Source: Mesorhizobium sp. M2A.F.Ca.ET.046.03.2.1 (GTDB lineage Bacteria > Pseudomonadota > Alphaproteobacteria > Rhizobiales > Rhizobiaceae). From it: a DNA stretch of 64,000 nt. Position numbers and translations under genes: made by a program. Below are positions 19,747 through 28,123 of the stretch, piece by piece. The stretch is from assembly GCF_003952425.1 (NCBI RefSeq), contig NZ_CP034449.1, positions 3,844,001 through 3,908,000 of the forward strand. The letters run 5' to 3'. The first letter of the stretch is position 1. Each line of letters starts with the position of its first letter. The notes beneath the pieces were generated by a model. It worked only from the letters and a program-made list of their open reading frames with translations, was not told the origin of the DNA and did no database searches.

Positions 19747-20043
19747 ATGACGGATTTTTTCTATACGCGCTGGAGGGGTGAAGCGCCGCTCGACCGGCTG
19801 TTCTGGCGCGACATGCTGCTCGTCGCGACGATCCTGAGCATCGCCTCTTCGGCGCTGGCGCTGATCCTGCTTGGATTGAAGCTGCCGCTCTGGCTGGTGC
19901 TGGCGGTGCATTTCCTCCCCGTTCCCTACAACATCTTCCTGACGGTCGCCATCTGGCGAACGGCGGAGAAGAGCGGCGGCCTGAAGGCGCAACTGATGAT
20001 GCTCGGCTCGGCGCTCTGGCTGATCGCGACGGCGGTCGCCTGA
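19747..20043 (+). CDS. Hypothetical inner-membrane protein, 98 residues
   Basis: Three hydrophobic segments (LLVATILSIASSALALILL; LWLVLAVHFLPVPYNIFLTV; MMLGSALWLIATAVA) after a short charged N-terminus. It starts 10 bp after the preceding gene and is probably co-transcribed. Two close helices with a proline-rich turn and no catalytic motif. Function unknown. Confidence 0.65.
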   Translation: MTDFFYTRWRGEAPLDRLFWRDMLLVATILSIASSALALILLGLKLPLWLVLAVHFLPVPYNIFLTVAIWRTAEKSGGLKAQLMMLGSALWLIATAVA

Positions 20044-20049
20044 GCCGCA

Positions 20050-20078
20050 TCACATCTTTCCTGGAATTGCTCGATACG
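20050..20078 (+). repeat. RIME1-like terminal fragment
   Basis: CACATCTTTCCTGGAATTGC matches the right end of the elements at 6360-6382 and 46811-46837. Only this end is present. Confidence 0.5.
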
Positions 20079-20079
20079 A

Positions 20080-20103
20080 AAAGGGCGGCCGAAGCCGCCC
20101 TTT
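20080..20103. terminator. Bidirectional terminator between convergent genes
   Basis: AAAGGGCGGC (20080-20089) and GCCGCCCTTT (20094-20103) form a perfect 10-bp stem with a CGAA tetraloop, between the membrane-protein gene and msrB. Confidence 0.85.
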
Positions 20104-20123
20104 GCGAAGTCATTTTAGAGCGA

Positions 20124-20528
20124 TCAAGCCGATGGCTCGAAGCGCAGCGCCACACCGTTGATGCAATAGCGCAGGCCGGTCGGCGGCGGGCCGTCCTCGA
20201 AGACATGGCCGAGATGGCTGCCGCAGCGCGAGCAGTGGCATTCGGTGCGGACCATGCCGTAGCTGCGGTCGACGGTGGTCTCGATCGAGCCCGGGACCGG
20301 ATCGTTGAAGCTCGGCCAGCCGGTGCCGCTCTCGAACTTCAGCTTGGATTCGAACAGCGGCTGGTCACAGCCGACGCAAAAGAAAGTGCCGGCGCGCTTC
20401 TCATAGAGCAGCGCGCAGCTGCCCGGGCGCTCGGTGCCGTGATTGCGCATGACGGCATACTGCTCCGGCGTCAGCCGGGCGCGCCACTCGGCATCGGTGC
20501 GGGTGACGGGATAGGCGTGGGTGTCCAT
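20124..20528 (-). CDS. msrB: Peptide-methionine (R)-S-oxide reductase
   Basis: Repairs oxidised methionine residues, reducing the R-sulfoxide with thioredoxin. The 134-residue protein has the two zinc CxxC pairs ([11 protein letters not shown] and [12 protein letters not shown]), the [11 protein letters not shown] motif and the catalytic cysteine in [15 protein letters not shown] 20528 is chosen because GAGGAG lies 5 bp upstream and the protein opens as homologues do. Monocistronic. Confidence 0.95.
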   Translation of the reverse strand: MDTHAYPVTRTDAEWRARLTPEQYAVMRNHGTERPGSCALLYEKRAGTFFCVGCDQPLFESKLKFESGTGWPSFNDPVPGSIETTVDRSYGMVRTECHCSRCGSHLGHVFEDGPPPTGLRYCINGVALRFEPSA

Positions 20529-20633
20529 GAAATCTCCTCGGCCTTGGCGGCTCGTTGTTACTTGCAACGGGTATTCGTCGGAACATAGGCGTTTGTTACA
20601 CGTGCCGCCAGCGAAAGCGGGCTAATCCCTGAT

Positions 20634-20994
20634 ACAGGGATTTTGAAAGATTGCCGTTTGTCTTGGCGCAAGACTTTCTGCTCAGGCCCGTGAAATCGGC
20701 GCAAGCGCCGGGGATTGGTCGAGGCCGCCCCAACTTCGTCATTCTATGGCGGAGCAAGGAGCGAAGCGACGCGGCGCAGACCATAGAATCCATTCCGTGA
20801 CTTGGAAGCGCCGCCACGGTGCAGAATTCTGCTCCGTTGCAGGCCTCGGCGAAGGTAACGGCATGGATTCCAGGGTCTGCGCGCGTCGCTTCGCTCCTTG
20901 CTCCGCCCTGGAATGACGATCGCGATGGGCGTTTCGGCCAATCTCCAAAGCATGCCGCCTGCCAATGCGAACGGAGCCGACCGGTCAACATCCC
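20634..20994. repeat. 361-bp dispersed repeat, copy A (double-hairpin intergenic element)
   Basis: Aligns along its full length with 51242-51603 at high identity. The core holds two hairpins: ATTCTATGG (20741-20749) with CCATAGAAT (20781-20789), and ATTCCAGGG (20867-20875) with CCCTGGAAT (20906-20914). The two hairpins are also inverted copies of each other through CGGAGCAAGGAGCGAAGCGA. GCAGAATTCTGC (20821-20832), a perfect palindrome, lies between them. All six frames are poorly conserved between copies, so no protein is called. Confidence 0.9.
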
Positions 20995-21006
20995 TGTGCC
21001 GGGGAA

Positions 21007-22196
21007 CTAATGCTTGCGCGACAACTGCCTGGTCGCGGCTTCCAGCCCGGCCAGTGTCAGCGGGAACATGCGGCCGCCGAAGATCTCGCTGATCATGGCG
21101 ATCGAGTGCGTGTAGCGCCAGTTCTTCTCGGCTTCCGGGTTCAGCCAGATCGCGTTCGGCCATTGCTGCAACAGGCGCGCCAGCCACACGCTGCCGGCCT
21201 CTGGATTCCAGTGCTCGACCGAGCCGCCCGGATGGGCGATCTCGTAGGGGCTCATCGAGGCGTCGCCGACGACGATCACCTTATAGTCCGGCCCGTATTT
21301 GTGGATGAGGTCGAAGGTCGGGATCGTCTCGGCCAGCCGCCGCCGGTGTCCTTCCAGACGCGCTCGTAGAGGCAGTTGTGGAAGTAGAAATATTCGAGCT
21401 GGCGGAACTCGGCACGGGCGGCCGAGAACAGCTCCTCGACACCGCGGATGTGGTCGTCCATCGAGCCGCCGACATCGAAGAACATCAAAAGCTTCACGGC
21501 ATTGCGCCGCTCGGGCCGTGTCTTGACGTCGAGATAACCGTGCTCGGCGGTGGCATGGATGGTGCCGGGCAGGTCGAACTCCTCCTCGGCGCCCTCGCGC
21601 ACCCAGCGGCGCAGCCGCTTCAGCGCCACCTTGATGTTGCGGGTGCCGAGCTCGACGGTGTCGTCGAAATTCTGGAATTCACGCTTGTCCCAGACTTTCA
21701 CCGCGCGGCGATGCCGGCTTTCATGCTGGCCGATGCGCACCCCTTCCGGATTGTAGCCATAGGCGCCGAAGGGCGAGGTGCCGCCGGTGCCGATCCATTT
21801 CGAGCCGCCCTGGTGCCGGCCTTTTTGCTCCTCGAGCCGCTGCTTCAAGGTTTCCATCAGCTTATCGAAGCCGCCCAAAGCCTCGACCAGTTTTTTCTCC
21901 TCCTCGGTCAGGTGCTTTTCGGCCAGCCGGCGCAGCCATTCCTCGGGGATGTTGGCGACATCGACGGCGTCGGATCCGCCAAGCGCCTCGACGCCCTTGA
22001 AGACATGCGCGAAGACCTGGTCGAAACGGTCGATATGGCGCTCGTCCTTCACCAGGGCCGCGCGGGCGAGGTAATAAAAAGCCTCGACGTCATAATCGAC
22101 CAGCCCGGCTTCCAGCCCTTCCAGCAGCGACAGATATTCCCTGAGCGAAACGGGAACCCGCGCTGCCTTCAGTTCGAGGAAGAAGGGGATGAACAT
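21007..22196 (-). pseudogene. VWA-domain protein (CoxE/CobT-like), frameshifted
   Basis: Partner of MoxR-type ATPases; such VWA proteins bind metal through a MIDAS site. The first frame (22196 to about 21348) is intact: FIPFFLELKAARVPVSLREY at the N-terminus, a linker, and the MIDAS-like MFFDVGGSMDDHIRGVEE. After VWKD the frame breaks at about 21346-21347: one base appears to be missing, and the next frame continues ETIPTFDLIHKYGPDYKVIV, then VGDASMSPYEI, to a stop at 21007. With one base restored the protein would have 396 residues. A real mutation or a sequencing error cannot be told apart here. MIDAS reads DVGGS where DxSxS is usual, so metal binding may differ. Confidence 0.85.
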
Positions 22197-22206
22197 GGTT
22201 GGGCTG

Positions 22207-22611
22207 CTATCTGTGCCCCTCGATCTTCTCGCGTGCCGCGCTTGCAATGAACGCGGAGCGGGTAAGGCCGCGCCGGCCGGCTTCTTCGTCTATTGCTGCC
22301 AACAGACCAGCATCGAGGGACAGATTGGCTCGGACAGGTCTTCCTGAATCGATCAGCACGGGGATCATCACCGCGGATTCGCCGGCGGTGCTATCGATCT
22401 CGCCTGACCGCAGCAATTGCGTCATCGTGCGAGGGGCAGGCATCGGCAGCTGCTTTGCTATCCGGGCCTCAGCCCATTCACGCATGGCCGACGTCGCGTC
22501 GGCGATTGCTTCCTCGGGATTTGCCCCGCCGCCGTGGCAACCGGGAAGATCGGGCACCCGCACGCCCCAGACATCGTCGGCTCCGTCGAGTACTCCGACA
22601 TAGTGCGTCAT
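22207..22611 (-). CDS. hicB: HicB-family antitoxin
   Basis: The 134-residue protein has the HicB RNase-H-like N-terminal fold (YVGVLDGADDVWGVRVPDLP, GCHGGGANPEEAIADA) and a C-terminal ribbon-helix-helix segment (VRANLSLDAGLLAAIDEEAG) for DNA binding. It neutralises HicA and represses the operon. ATG 22611 is chosen with AGGA 8 bp upstream; it follows hicA after 11 bp, the toxin-first order usual for hicAB. Confidence 0.88.
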   Translation of the reverse strand: MTHYVGVLDGADDVWGVRVPDLPGCHGGGANPEEAIADATSAMREWAEARIAKQLPMPAPRTMTQLLRSGEIDSTAGESAVMIPVLIDSGRPVRANLSLDAGLLAAIDEEAGRRGLTRSAFIASAAREKIEGHR

Positions 22612-22622
22612 GTGGATCGTCC

Positions 22623-22817
22623 TCAAATCCATCCGGCAAGTCGAGCGATCGAACGCGCCACACCCGGAGACTGTTCGCGATGACGGGGCACGATGATCAT
22701 AGCGTCCGGCCTTTCCGGATGCTCATACTTTTCATGCTTGCCGCCACCGACATTCAACCAACCTTCGTGCAGAAGTCTCGCAACAATCTTGCGCGTATTG
22801 GTCTCTATCAGCGGCAT
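22623..22817 (-). CDS. hicA: HicA-family mRNA interferase toxin
   Basis: The 64-residue dsRBD-like toxin starts MPLIETNTRKIVARLLHEGW and has the catalytic histidine in GGGKHEKYEHP. It ends ARSIARLAGWI. HicA cleaves mRNA and tmRNA when HicB is degraded. An 18-bp perfect palindrome lies 17 bp upstream of the start. The pair sits between a GNAT gene and the VWA gene, and it interrupts a moxR-VWA neighbourhood. Confidence 0.87.
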   Translation of the reverse strand: MPLIETNTRKIVARLLHEGWLNVGGGKHEKYEHPERPDAMIIVPRHREQSPGVARSIARLAGWI

Positions 22818-22834
22818 CGCGCTCCCTGTAATAT

Positions 22835-22852
22835 GCGCAATATATTGCGCAA
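22835..22852. promoter_or_regulatory. hicAB operator candidate
   Basis: TGCGCAATATATTGCGCA is a perfect 18-bp palindrome located 17 bp before the hicA start. Ribbon-helix-helix antitoxins bind such repeats for autoregulation. Confidence 0.7.
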
Positions 22853-22880
22853 TTTCTATCATTTCAACCACTAACCATGA

Positions 22881-23327
22881 TTACAGCAGATCGTATTCAA
22901 TAAAACCCGTGCGGCGCGCGACATGATCATAGAGCCGGCGCGCGGTGGCGTTGGTCTCGTGCGTCATCCAGTAGACGTTCTTCACGCCGATCTTGCCGGC
23001 CTCGTTCTGCACCGCTTTGATCAGCGCGGCGCCTACGCCTTTGCCGCGCACCTCCGGGTCGGCGAACAGGTCCTGCAAATAGCAGTTGTTGACCAGCGAC
23101 CAGCAGGAGCGGTGGTACAGATAGTGGGTGAGGCCGACGGCCTTGCCATTGAGCGTGGCTATGAAACCCTTGGGCTCGAACTCGCCTGCCGTGAACAGCC
23201 GCTTCCAGGTGAGATCATAGACCTCTTCCGGCAGCTTGGTTTCATAGAAGGTGAGATAGGCCGTCCACAGCCGGCGCCAGTCGGCGTGATCGGACTGGGT
23301 GAGCGGGCGGATGGTGATCTCGGACAT
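22881..23327 (-). CDS. GNAT-family N-acetyltransferase
   Basis: The 148-residue protein shows the GNAT core: motif A in YLQDLFADPEVRGKGVGAAL (acetyl-CoA pyrophosphate loop RGKGVG) and a C-terminal YDHVARRTGFIEY. It opens MSEITIRPLTQSDHADWRRLW. ATG 23327 follows GGAGGAAGA. The substrate is unknown; the layout resembles small-molecule or amino-acid acetyltransferases of rhizobia. Confidence 0.88.
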   Translation of the reverse strand: MSEITIRPLTQSDHADWRRLWTAYLTFYETKLPEEVYDLTWKRLFTAGEFEPKGFIATLNGKAVGLTHYLYHRSCWSLVNNCYLQDLFADPEVRGKGVGAALIKAVQNEAGKIGVKNVYWMTHETNATARRLYDHVARRTGFIEYDLL

Positions 23328-23415
23328 TTCTTCCTCCAACATTTGGCCCGAAGCTGCGGCAGCAGCTGTTCCCCGGCAACGGTCCACAGAATGGGAAAGC
23401 GCTATTGCTGGCGGC

Positions 23416-24255
23416 TTATTGCTGCCGTCTGGCCATGAACGCGAGCCGCTCGAACAAATGCACGTCCTGCTCGTTCTTCAACAGCGCGCCGTGCAGTTTC
23501 GGCAGCATGTTCTTCGGGTCGGCGCGCAGGTCTTCTGGCGCGATGTCGTCGGCGACCAGCAGGCGGATCCAGTCGAGCGCCTCGGAGGTCGACGGCTTCT
23601 TCTTCAGGCCCGGCACCTCGCGGATCTCGTAGAACTGAGTGAGGGCCGCCCGCACCAGGTTCTGCTTTATGCCGGGGTGATGCACCTCGACGATGCGGTG
23701 CAGCGTGTCGATGTCGGGGAAGCGGATATAGTGGAAGAAGCAGCGACGCAGGAAGGCGTCGGGCAGTTCCTTCTCATTGTTCGAGGTGATGATGACGATC
23801 GGCCGGAACTCGGCGCGGATCGTCTCGCCGGTCTCGTAGACGAAGAACTCCATCCGGTCGAGCTCTTGCAGGAGGTCGTTGGGGAATTCGATGTCGGCCT
23901 TGTCGATCTCGTCGATCAAAAGCACGACCTTCTTTTGCGCCGCGAAGGCGTCCCACAGCTTGCCGCGCTTGATGTAGTTGGCGATGTCGTTGAAGCGCTC
24001 GTCGCCAAGCTGGCTGTCGCGCAACCGCGACACGGCGTCATATTCGTAGAGCCCTTGCTGCGCCTTGGTGGTCGATTTGACGTTCCATTCGATGAATTCG
24101 AGCCCAAGCGCCGACGCCACCTGGCGGGCGAGCTCGGTCTTGCCGGTGCCGGGCTCGCCCTTGACCAGCAAGGGCCGCTCCAGCGCGATCGCGGCGTTGA
24201 CCGCGACCATTAGATCCTTGTCGGCGACGTAAGCCGCGGTGCCTTCGAAACGCAT
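23416..24255 (-). CDS. moxR: MoxR-family AAA+ ATPase
   Basis: The 279-residue ATPase has Walker A GEPGTGKTEL, Walker B VLLIDEIDKAD, sensor 1 IITSNNEKELPDAFLRRC and an arginine-finger region. MoxR ATPases act with VWA proteins as chaperones that mature metal enzymes or protein complexes. The matching VWA gene lies 1.2 kb downstream on the same strand (21007-22196) but is frameshifted, and GNAT and hicAB lie between them. The client is not visible in the window. Confidence 0.92.
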   Translation of the reverse strand: MRFEGTAAYVADKDLMVAVNAAIALERPLLVKGEPGTGKTELARQVASALGLEFIEWNVKSTTKAQQGLYEYDAVSRLRDSQLGDERFNDIANYIKRGKLWDAFAAQKKVVLLIDEIDKADIEFPNDLLQELDRMEFFVYETGETIRAEFRPIVIITSNNEKELPDAFLRRCFFHYIRFPDIDTLHRIVEVHHPGIKQNLVRAALTQFYEIREVPGLKKKPSTSEALDWIRLLVADDIAPEDLRADPKNMLPKLHGALLKNEQDVHLFERLAFMARRQQ

Positions 24256-24410
24256 TTTTTCTCCTGTCCGTGGGGCTGGACCGTAAGGAGGCGAGGCCGG
24301 CCGCGCAAGGGCGGTTGCCGAGAGCCTCTGATCGAGATGGTCTGCAAGGCGAATTACGCGTAATTGGTCGCTCGTCTCTCTGGCGCACGGCTAACCATCG
24401 GCCTATATTT

Positions 24411-24560
24411 GTCCCCGGCGGTCTGTGCTTCCCGGCAGGAGAAACTTATCCCCGGGGCCTTATCGATCCTTAGGGAGCTGTCCCTGGGAAGACCCGTGGG
24501 TTTTCTCACACGGCGCCCACCTACTTTGTAGGCACCCGGGATCGACCTCTCCACCGGTTG
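24411..24560 (+). ncRNA. ssrS: 6S RNA (alphaproteobacterial type)
   Basis: 6S RNA mimics an open promoter and sequesters sigma-70 RNA polymerase. The region lies immediately upstream of the 5-formyl-THF cyclo-ligase gene, the conserved ssrS-ygfA order. A closing stem (CCGGCGG 24415-24421 with CCACCGG 24551-24557), an apical AGGGA/TCCCT hairpin near 24470-24487 and a CCTAC-TTT-GTAGG hairpin in the 3' half fit the family. TATATT at 24404 gives a plausible -10. Ends are approximate to about 10 nt. Confidence 0.78.
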
Positions 24561-24574
24561 TGTGGATCGTCACT

Positions 24575-24647
24575 CTCCCGATTTCGGGAGACATGCGCTA
24601 GAAAAGGTCGTTCCTAACACTCCATACAATCCCGGCCCTTTCTAGCG
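24575..24647 (+). other. Hairpins between 6S RNA and the cyclo-ligase start
   Basis: CTCCCG-ATTT-CGGGAG (24575-24590) is a short stable stem after the 6S body. CGCTAGAAAAGG (24596-24607) pairs with CCCTTTCTAGCG (24636-24647) over 11 bp with one mismatch, and its 3' arm ends 7 bp before the ATG at 24655. It could mask the ribosome site of the next gene or serve in 6S processing; both are inference. Confidence 0.5.
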
Positions 24648-24654
24648 TCTGAGC

Positions 24655-25239
24655 ATGAACTCACCGAAAGACCTGAAGAAACAGCTTCGCAAGGAAGCGC
24701 TGGCGCGCCGTGATGCGCTCGACGAATTCTGGCGCGTCGAGATCGCGCTCGAAATGGCCGAGACGGCAAAGGAGAAAATCGACTTCGAGCCCGGCCGCAT
24801 CGTCTCCGGCTTCTGGCCGATGCGCTCGGAGGTCGATGTGCGGCCGCTGATGTTCGCGCTGCGCGAGAAGGGCGCCAGGCTCTGCCTGCCGGCGATCCTG
24901 GACAAGACCACGATCGTCTTTCGCGAGCTGGTGCGCGGCGCGCCGATGGTCGAGATGGGCTTCGGCACGGTCGGGCCGCATGAAGAGGCGGAAGTGCTCG
25001 ACCCGACGCTCATGCTGGTGCCGCTCGCCGCCTTCGACGGCCGCGGCCACCGCATCGGCTACGGCGCCGGCTATTACGACCGCGCCATCGCCAGGCTGGC
25101 CGAAAAGGGCATCATGCCCAGGCTGATCGGCATCGCGTTCGATTGCCAGGAAGTCGAGCGGGTGCCGGAAGAGAACCATGACGTCATCATTCCGGAAATA
25201 CTGACCGAGAGCGGGTTGCGCCGCTTCGATGTCGCTTAA
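24655..25239 (+). CDS. ygfA: 5-formyltetrahydrofolate cyclo-ligase
   Basis: Converts 5-formyl-THF to 5,10-methenyl-THF with ATP in one-carbon metabolism. The 194-residue protein opens KKQLRKEALARRDALDEFWR and carries the family signature LVPLAAFDGRGHRIGYGAGY with the phosphate-binding GxGxGYYDR. Downstream of 6S RNA, as in many proteobacteria, where ssrS and this gene are co-transcribed. No obvious Shine-Dalgarno precedes the ATG. Confidence 0.93.
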   Translation: MNSPKDLKKQLRKEALARRDALDEFWRVEIALEMAETAKEKIDFEPGRIVSGFWPMRSEVDVRPLMFALREKGARLCLPAILDKTTIVFRELVRGAPMVEMGFGTVGPHEEAEVLDPTLMLVPLAAFDGRGHRIGYGAGYYDRAIARLAEKGIMPRLIGIAFDCQEVERVPEENHDVIIPEILTESGLRRFDVA

Positions 25240-25317
25240 GCTATCGCGACCCGCTTAACGCGTTTCAAAGACACGTCGGATTATGTTCCTGCAGCTATAA
25301 TCGAGCTGACGGGGATC

Positions 25318-25839
25318 GTGGTGTTCCTTCTTGCACGCTATTTGCTGATGCCCTTCGCGCTGATCGCGGCGATACTGTTCTCGATGTCGTTGCACATCAT
25401 AGGAACTACCTTGCATCACCAGGCTGCCTGGCAGCGGACACTCGCCACCGTAACGGATGTCAGCGCCTACAGCGAAACGCGGGCGAACGGTCTCACCACG
25501 GATGGCATCAATGTCGCCGTCAGCTATGTTGCCAATGACGCGCCGATGACATGGTCCGGCAAGGACAAGGACATCGGTCTCTACAAGGCGGCCAAGGGCG
25601 ACAGGATAGAATTGTACTATGACCCTGCCGATCCATCGAGCCTCGACACGGCCGCGATGAAAGGCTGGCGCGGCGGGCTGCTGCTGCTCGCCGTCACCGG
25701 TGGGTTCACCTTGTTCTACATCTGGTTCTTCTGGTTGCGAGGACGCAAAACGCCGCCCATGGCGCCATCGACCGTTCGCGTTGCCGGCGCTGGAGCGGGG
25801 CCAGCCGATCAGCAACGCGGCACTTTCGGCCGGCGTTAA
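25318..25839 (+). CDS. DUF3592-type membrane protein
   Basis: The 173-residue protein has an N-terminal membrane segment (ARYLLMPFALIAAILFSMSL), an extracytoplasmic beta-rich domain (VSYVANDAPMTWSGKDKDIG, then KGDRIELYYDPADPSS, the DUF3592 hallmark) and a second membrane segment (LLLLAVTGGFTLFYIWFFWL). The C-terminal 30 residues are Pro/Ala/Gly-rich. The start is GTG at 25318. Function unknown. Confidence 0.75.
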   Translation: MVFLLARYLLMPFALIAAILFSMSLHIIGTTLHHQAAWQRTLATVTDVSAYSETRANGLTTDGINVAVSYVANDAPMTWSGKDKDIGLYKAAKGDRIELYYDPADPSSLDTAAMKGWRGGLLLLAVTGGFTLFYIWFFWLRGRKTPPMAPSTVRVAGAGAGPADQQRGTFGRR

Positions 25840-25889
25840 GGACCTCGGTGCCGCTTGCCTAGTGTCCACAGCTCTGGATAGAAGTGGCT

Positions 25890-26714
25890 ATGAGACTCCT
25901 CTTTCTCGGCGACATGGTTGGCAAAACAGGGCGCACGGCAGTGTGGGAACAGCTGCCGGGGCTGATTTCCGACTTCAGGCTCGACTTCGTCATCGTCAAT
26001 GGCGAGAACGCCGCCGGCGGCTTCGGCATCACCGAGGAGATCTTTCGCGAGACGCTCGCTGCCGGCGCGGATGTTGTCACCACCGGCAACCATGTCTGGG
26101 ACCAGCGCGACGCGTTGATCTTCGCGCCGCGCGAGGAGCGTTTCCTGCGGCCCTCCAATTTTCCCAAGGGCACGCCCGGGCGCGGCTCTGGCGTCTATAT
26201 CGCCCGCAACGGCGCGCGCGTGCTGGTCGCCAACATCATGGGCCGCGTCTTCATGCACCCGGAGCTGGACGATCCGTTCCAGGCCGGCGAGCGGGAGTTG
26301 GCGGCCTGCCCGCTCGGCGAGCAGGCCGATGCGGCGATCGTCGATTTCCATGCCGAGGCGACCTCGGAGAAGATGTGCTTCGCGCATTTCGTCGACGGCC
26401 GCGCCAGCCTCGTGGTCGGAACGCATACGCATCAGCCGACCGCCGATCATCAGATCCTCAACGGTGGCACCGCCTATATCTCGGACGCCGGCATGTGCGG
26501 CGATTACGATTCCTCGCTGGGCATGGACAAGGAAGAGCCGCTCAACCGGTTTCTTTCCAAGGTGCCGAAAGGGCGCTTCGAGGCGGCGACTGGACCGGCG
26601 ACTCTCTGCGGCGTCGGCGTCGACATTTCCGATCGCACCGGTCTTGCCGAGAAAATCGCGCCGTTTCGTCGCGGGCCTCGGTTGGAAGAAACGGCGCCGT
26701 CTTTCTGGTCCTGA
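25890..26714 (+). CDS. YmdB/TIGR00282-family metallophosphoesterase
   Basis: The 274-residue calcineurin-like phosphoesterase shows all metal motifs of the family: FLGDMVG, IVNGENAAGG, TTGNHVWDQ, DFHAEATSEK and GTHTHQPTAD. Bacillus YmdB is a cAMP phosphodiesterase that influences biofilm and RNA turnover; the role in rhizobia is unknown. ATG 25890 is preferred; an in-frame GTG at 25884 is possible. Confidence 0.92.
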   Translation: MRLLFLGDMVGKTGRTAVWEQLPGLISDFRLDFVIVNGENAAGGFGITEEIFRETLAAGADVVTTGNHVWDQRDALIFAPREERFLRPSNFPKGTPGRGSGVYIARNGARVLVANIMGRVFMHPELDDPFQAGERELAACPLGEQADAAIVDFHAEATSEKMCFAHFVDGRASLVVGTHTHQPTADHQILNGGTAYISDAGMCGDYDSSLGMDKEEPLNRFLSKVPKGRFEAATGPATLCGVGVDISDRTGLAEKIAPFRRGPRLEETAPSFWS

Positions 26715-26794
26715 CATTGATATAGCCAAGGTCAGTACCTAACTGGCCACGAAACCCGCGAAAACTGCTCTAGATCGTAGAGGGGACGACCTTC

Positions 26795-27559
26795 ATGCAG
26801 CTCATCGAGTTCCTGGCGCCGCATTTTGCCTTTGTTTCCGACCCGACCGCCTGGGTCGCGCTTTTGACGTTGGTGGTGCTCGAGATCGTGCTCGGCATCG
26901 ACAATCTGATCTTCATCTCGATTTTGACCAACAAGCTGCCGGAAGCGCAGCGCGCCCGGGCCCGCCGGCTGGGCATCTCGGCGGCGCTGGTCATGCGCCT
27001 CATCCTGCTCGCCACGATCTCGATCATCGTGCAGCTGACGACGCCGGTGTTCACCGCCTTCGGCCACGGATTTTCCTGGCGCGACCTGATCCTGATCGCC
27101 GGCGGCCTGTTCCTGGTCTGGAAGGCGACCAGGGAAATCCATCACACTGTCGACCCGCAGGATCATCAGGACACGATGGTGGGTACGCTGCAGCTGAGCC
27201 TTGCCGGCGCGATCTTCCAGATCCTGCTGCTCGATCTCGTCTTCTCGATCGATTCCATCATCACCGCCGTCGGCATGACCGACGAGATCGCCATCATGTA
27301 TATCGCCGTGATCGTGGCGGTGAGCGTGATGATGCTGGCTGCGACGCCGCTCGCCAATTTCATCGCCAGGAACCCCTCCATTGTCATGCTGGCGCTGGGC
27401 TTCCTGCTGATGATCGGCATGACGCTGATCGCAGACGGCATGGGCTATCACGTGCCGAAGGGCTACATCTACGCCGCCATGGGCTTTTCGGCGCTGGTCG
27501 AGGGTCTCAACATGCTGGCGCGGAATCGCAAGAAGCAGGGGTCGGGCGGCGGGCATTGA
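26795..27559 (+). CDS. TerC-family integral membrane protein
   Basis: The 254-residue protein has about seven membrane helices and the TerC signatures [18 protein letters not shown] and [17 protein letters not shown], each with the membrane-embedded aspartate (GIDN, SIDS) linked to manganese export in Alx/YkoY proteins. Preceded by GAGGGGACGACC. Tellurite resistance genes are absent around it, so a metal-ion efflux role is more likely than tellurite. Confidence 0.9.
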   Translation: MQLIEFLAPHFAFVSDPTAWVALLTLVVLEIVLGIDNLIFISILTNKLPEAQRARARRLGISAALVMRLILLATISIIVQLTTPVFTAFGHGFSWRDLILIAGGLFLVWKATREIHHTVDPQDHQDTMVGTLQLSLAGAIFQILLLDLVFSIDSIITAVGMTDEIAIMYIAVIVAVSVMMLAATPLANFIARNPSIVMLALGFLLMIGMTLIADGMGYHVPKGYIYAAMGFSALVEGLNMLARNRKKQGSGGGH

Positions 27560-27607
27560 TGGTGGCAACGAGGGCGGCAGCGTGCGGCTGTCGCTCCCGC
27601 CGCAGGA

Positions 27608-28090
27608 TCATTTGCTTTCCGACGTCGGCAGTTCACCGCGCATTTCGCTGGGGTAGAACCCTTCACGCAGATTGATGCCGTACTCGACGTAAGCTTTCAT
27701 GCATGACAGCATCTGCGACCAGCCCTCGCAATTGCCGTAGGATGATTTGCGGCCGGCCTCGTCCTCGCGCCATCCGCTTTCGGCAATGGTGACGAAGGTG
27801 CCACCGTCATCCAGGGCTTCGAAGTTCATTTCGATCGTGGTCTTGTAAGCCGGTACAACGCCGGGGCCGCCGCCATCCCAGCGCAGCACGATGCGCTCGT
27901 TGGGCACCACTTCATCGACCTCGACGGGCACGGTATTCCACCATGTGACCGTGGTGCCGGGGACCAGCGGCGCCGAGGCGCCGCCAAGCGTTGTAAAATA
28001 CCCACTGAGCTTCGTCGGGTTGACGACGGCGTCGAAGACCTCGGCGACTGGTTTGCCGATGCGCCCGGAAATCCTGAATCCAAGGGACAT
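27608..28090 (-). CDS. SRPBCC (AHSA1-like) domain protein
   Basis: The 160-residue START-like protein opens GFRISGRIGKPVAEVFDAVV and contains ERIVLRWDGGG and a C-terminal helix EGWSQMLSCMKAYVEYG, typical of the activator-of-Hsp90-homologue family. It is divergent from an ArsR-type regulator, a very common pairing. ATG 28090 is chosen with AAGGAG 8 bp upstream. Ligand unknown. Confidence 0.88.
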   Translation of the reverse strand: MSLGFRISGRIGKPVAEVFDAVVNPTKLSGYFTTLGGASAPLVPGTTVTWWNTVPVEVDEVVPNERIVLRWDGGGPGVVPAYKTTIEMNFEALDDGGTFVTIAESGWREDEAGRKSSYGNCEGWSQMLSCMKAYVEYGINLREGFYPSEMRGELPTSESK

Positions 28091-28123
28091 ATCCACAGCT
28101 CCTTCCTTGCTCAGTGGAACAAT

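Noticed and set aside
20596..21010. Small open frames in the 361-bp repeat (both strands)
   Set aside because: Similar short frames occur in both copies, but in several frames at once and with different starts and ends, as expected for a non-coding repeat.
26795..27559. Tellurite resistance locus
   Set aside because: Only a TerC-family protein is present, with none of the terABDEZ genes; a metal-ion transporter is more likely.
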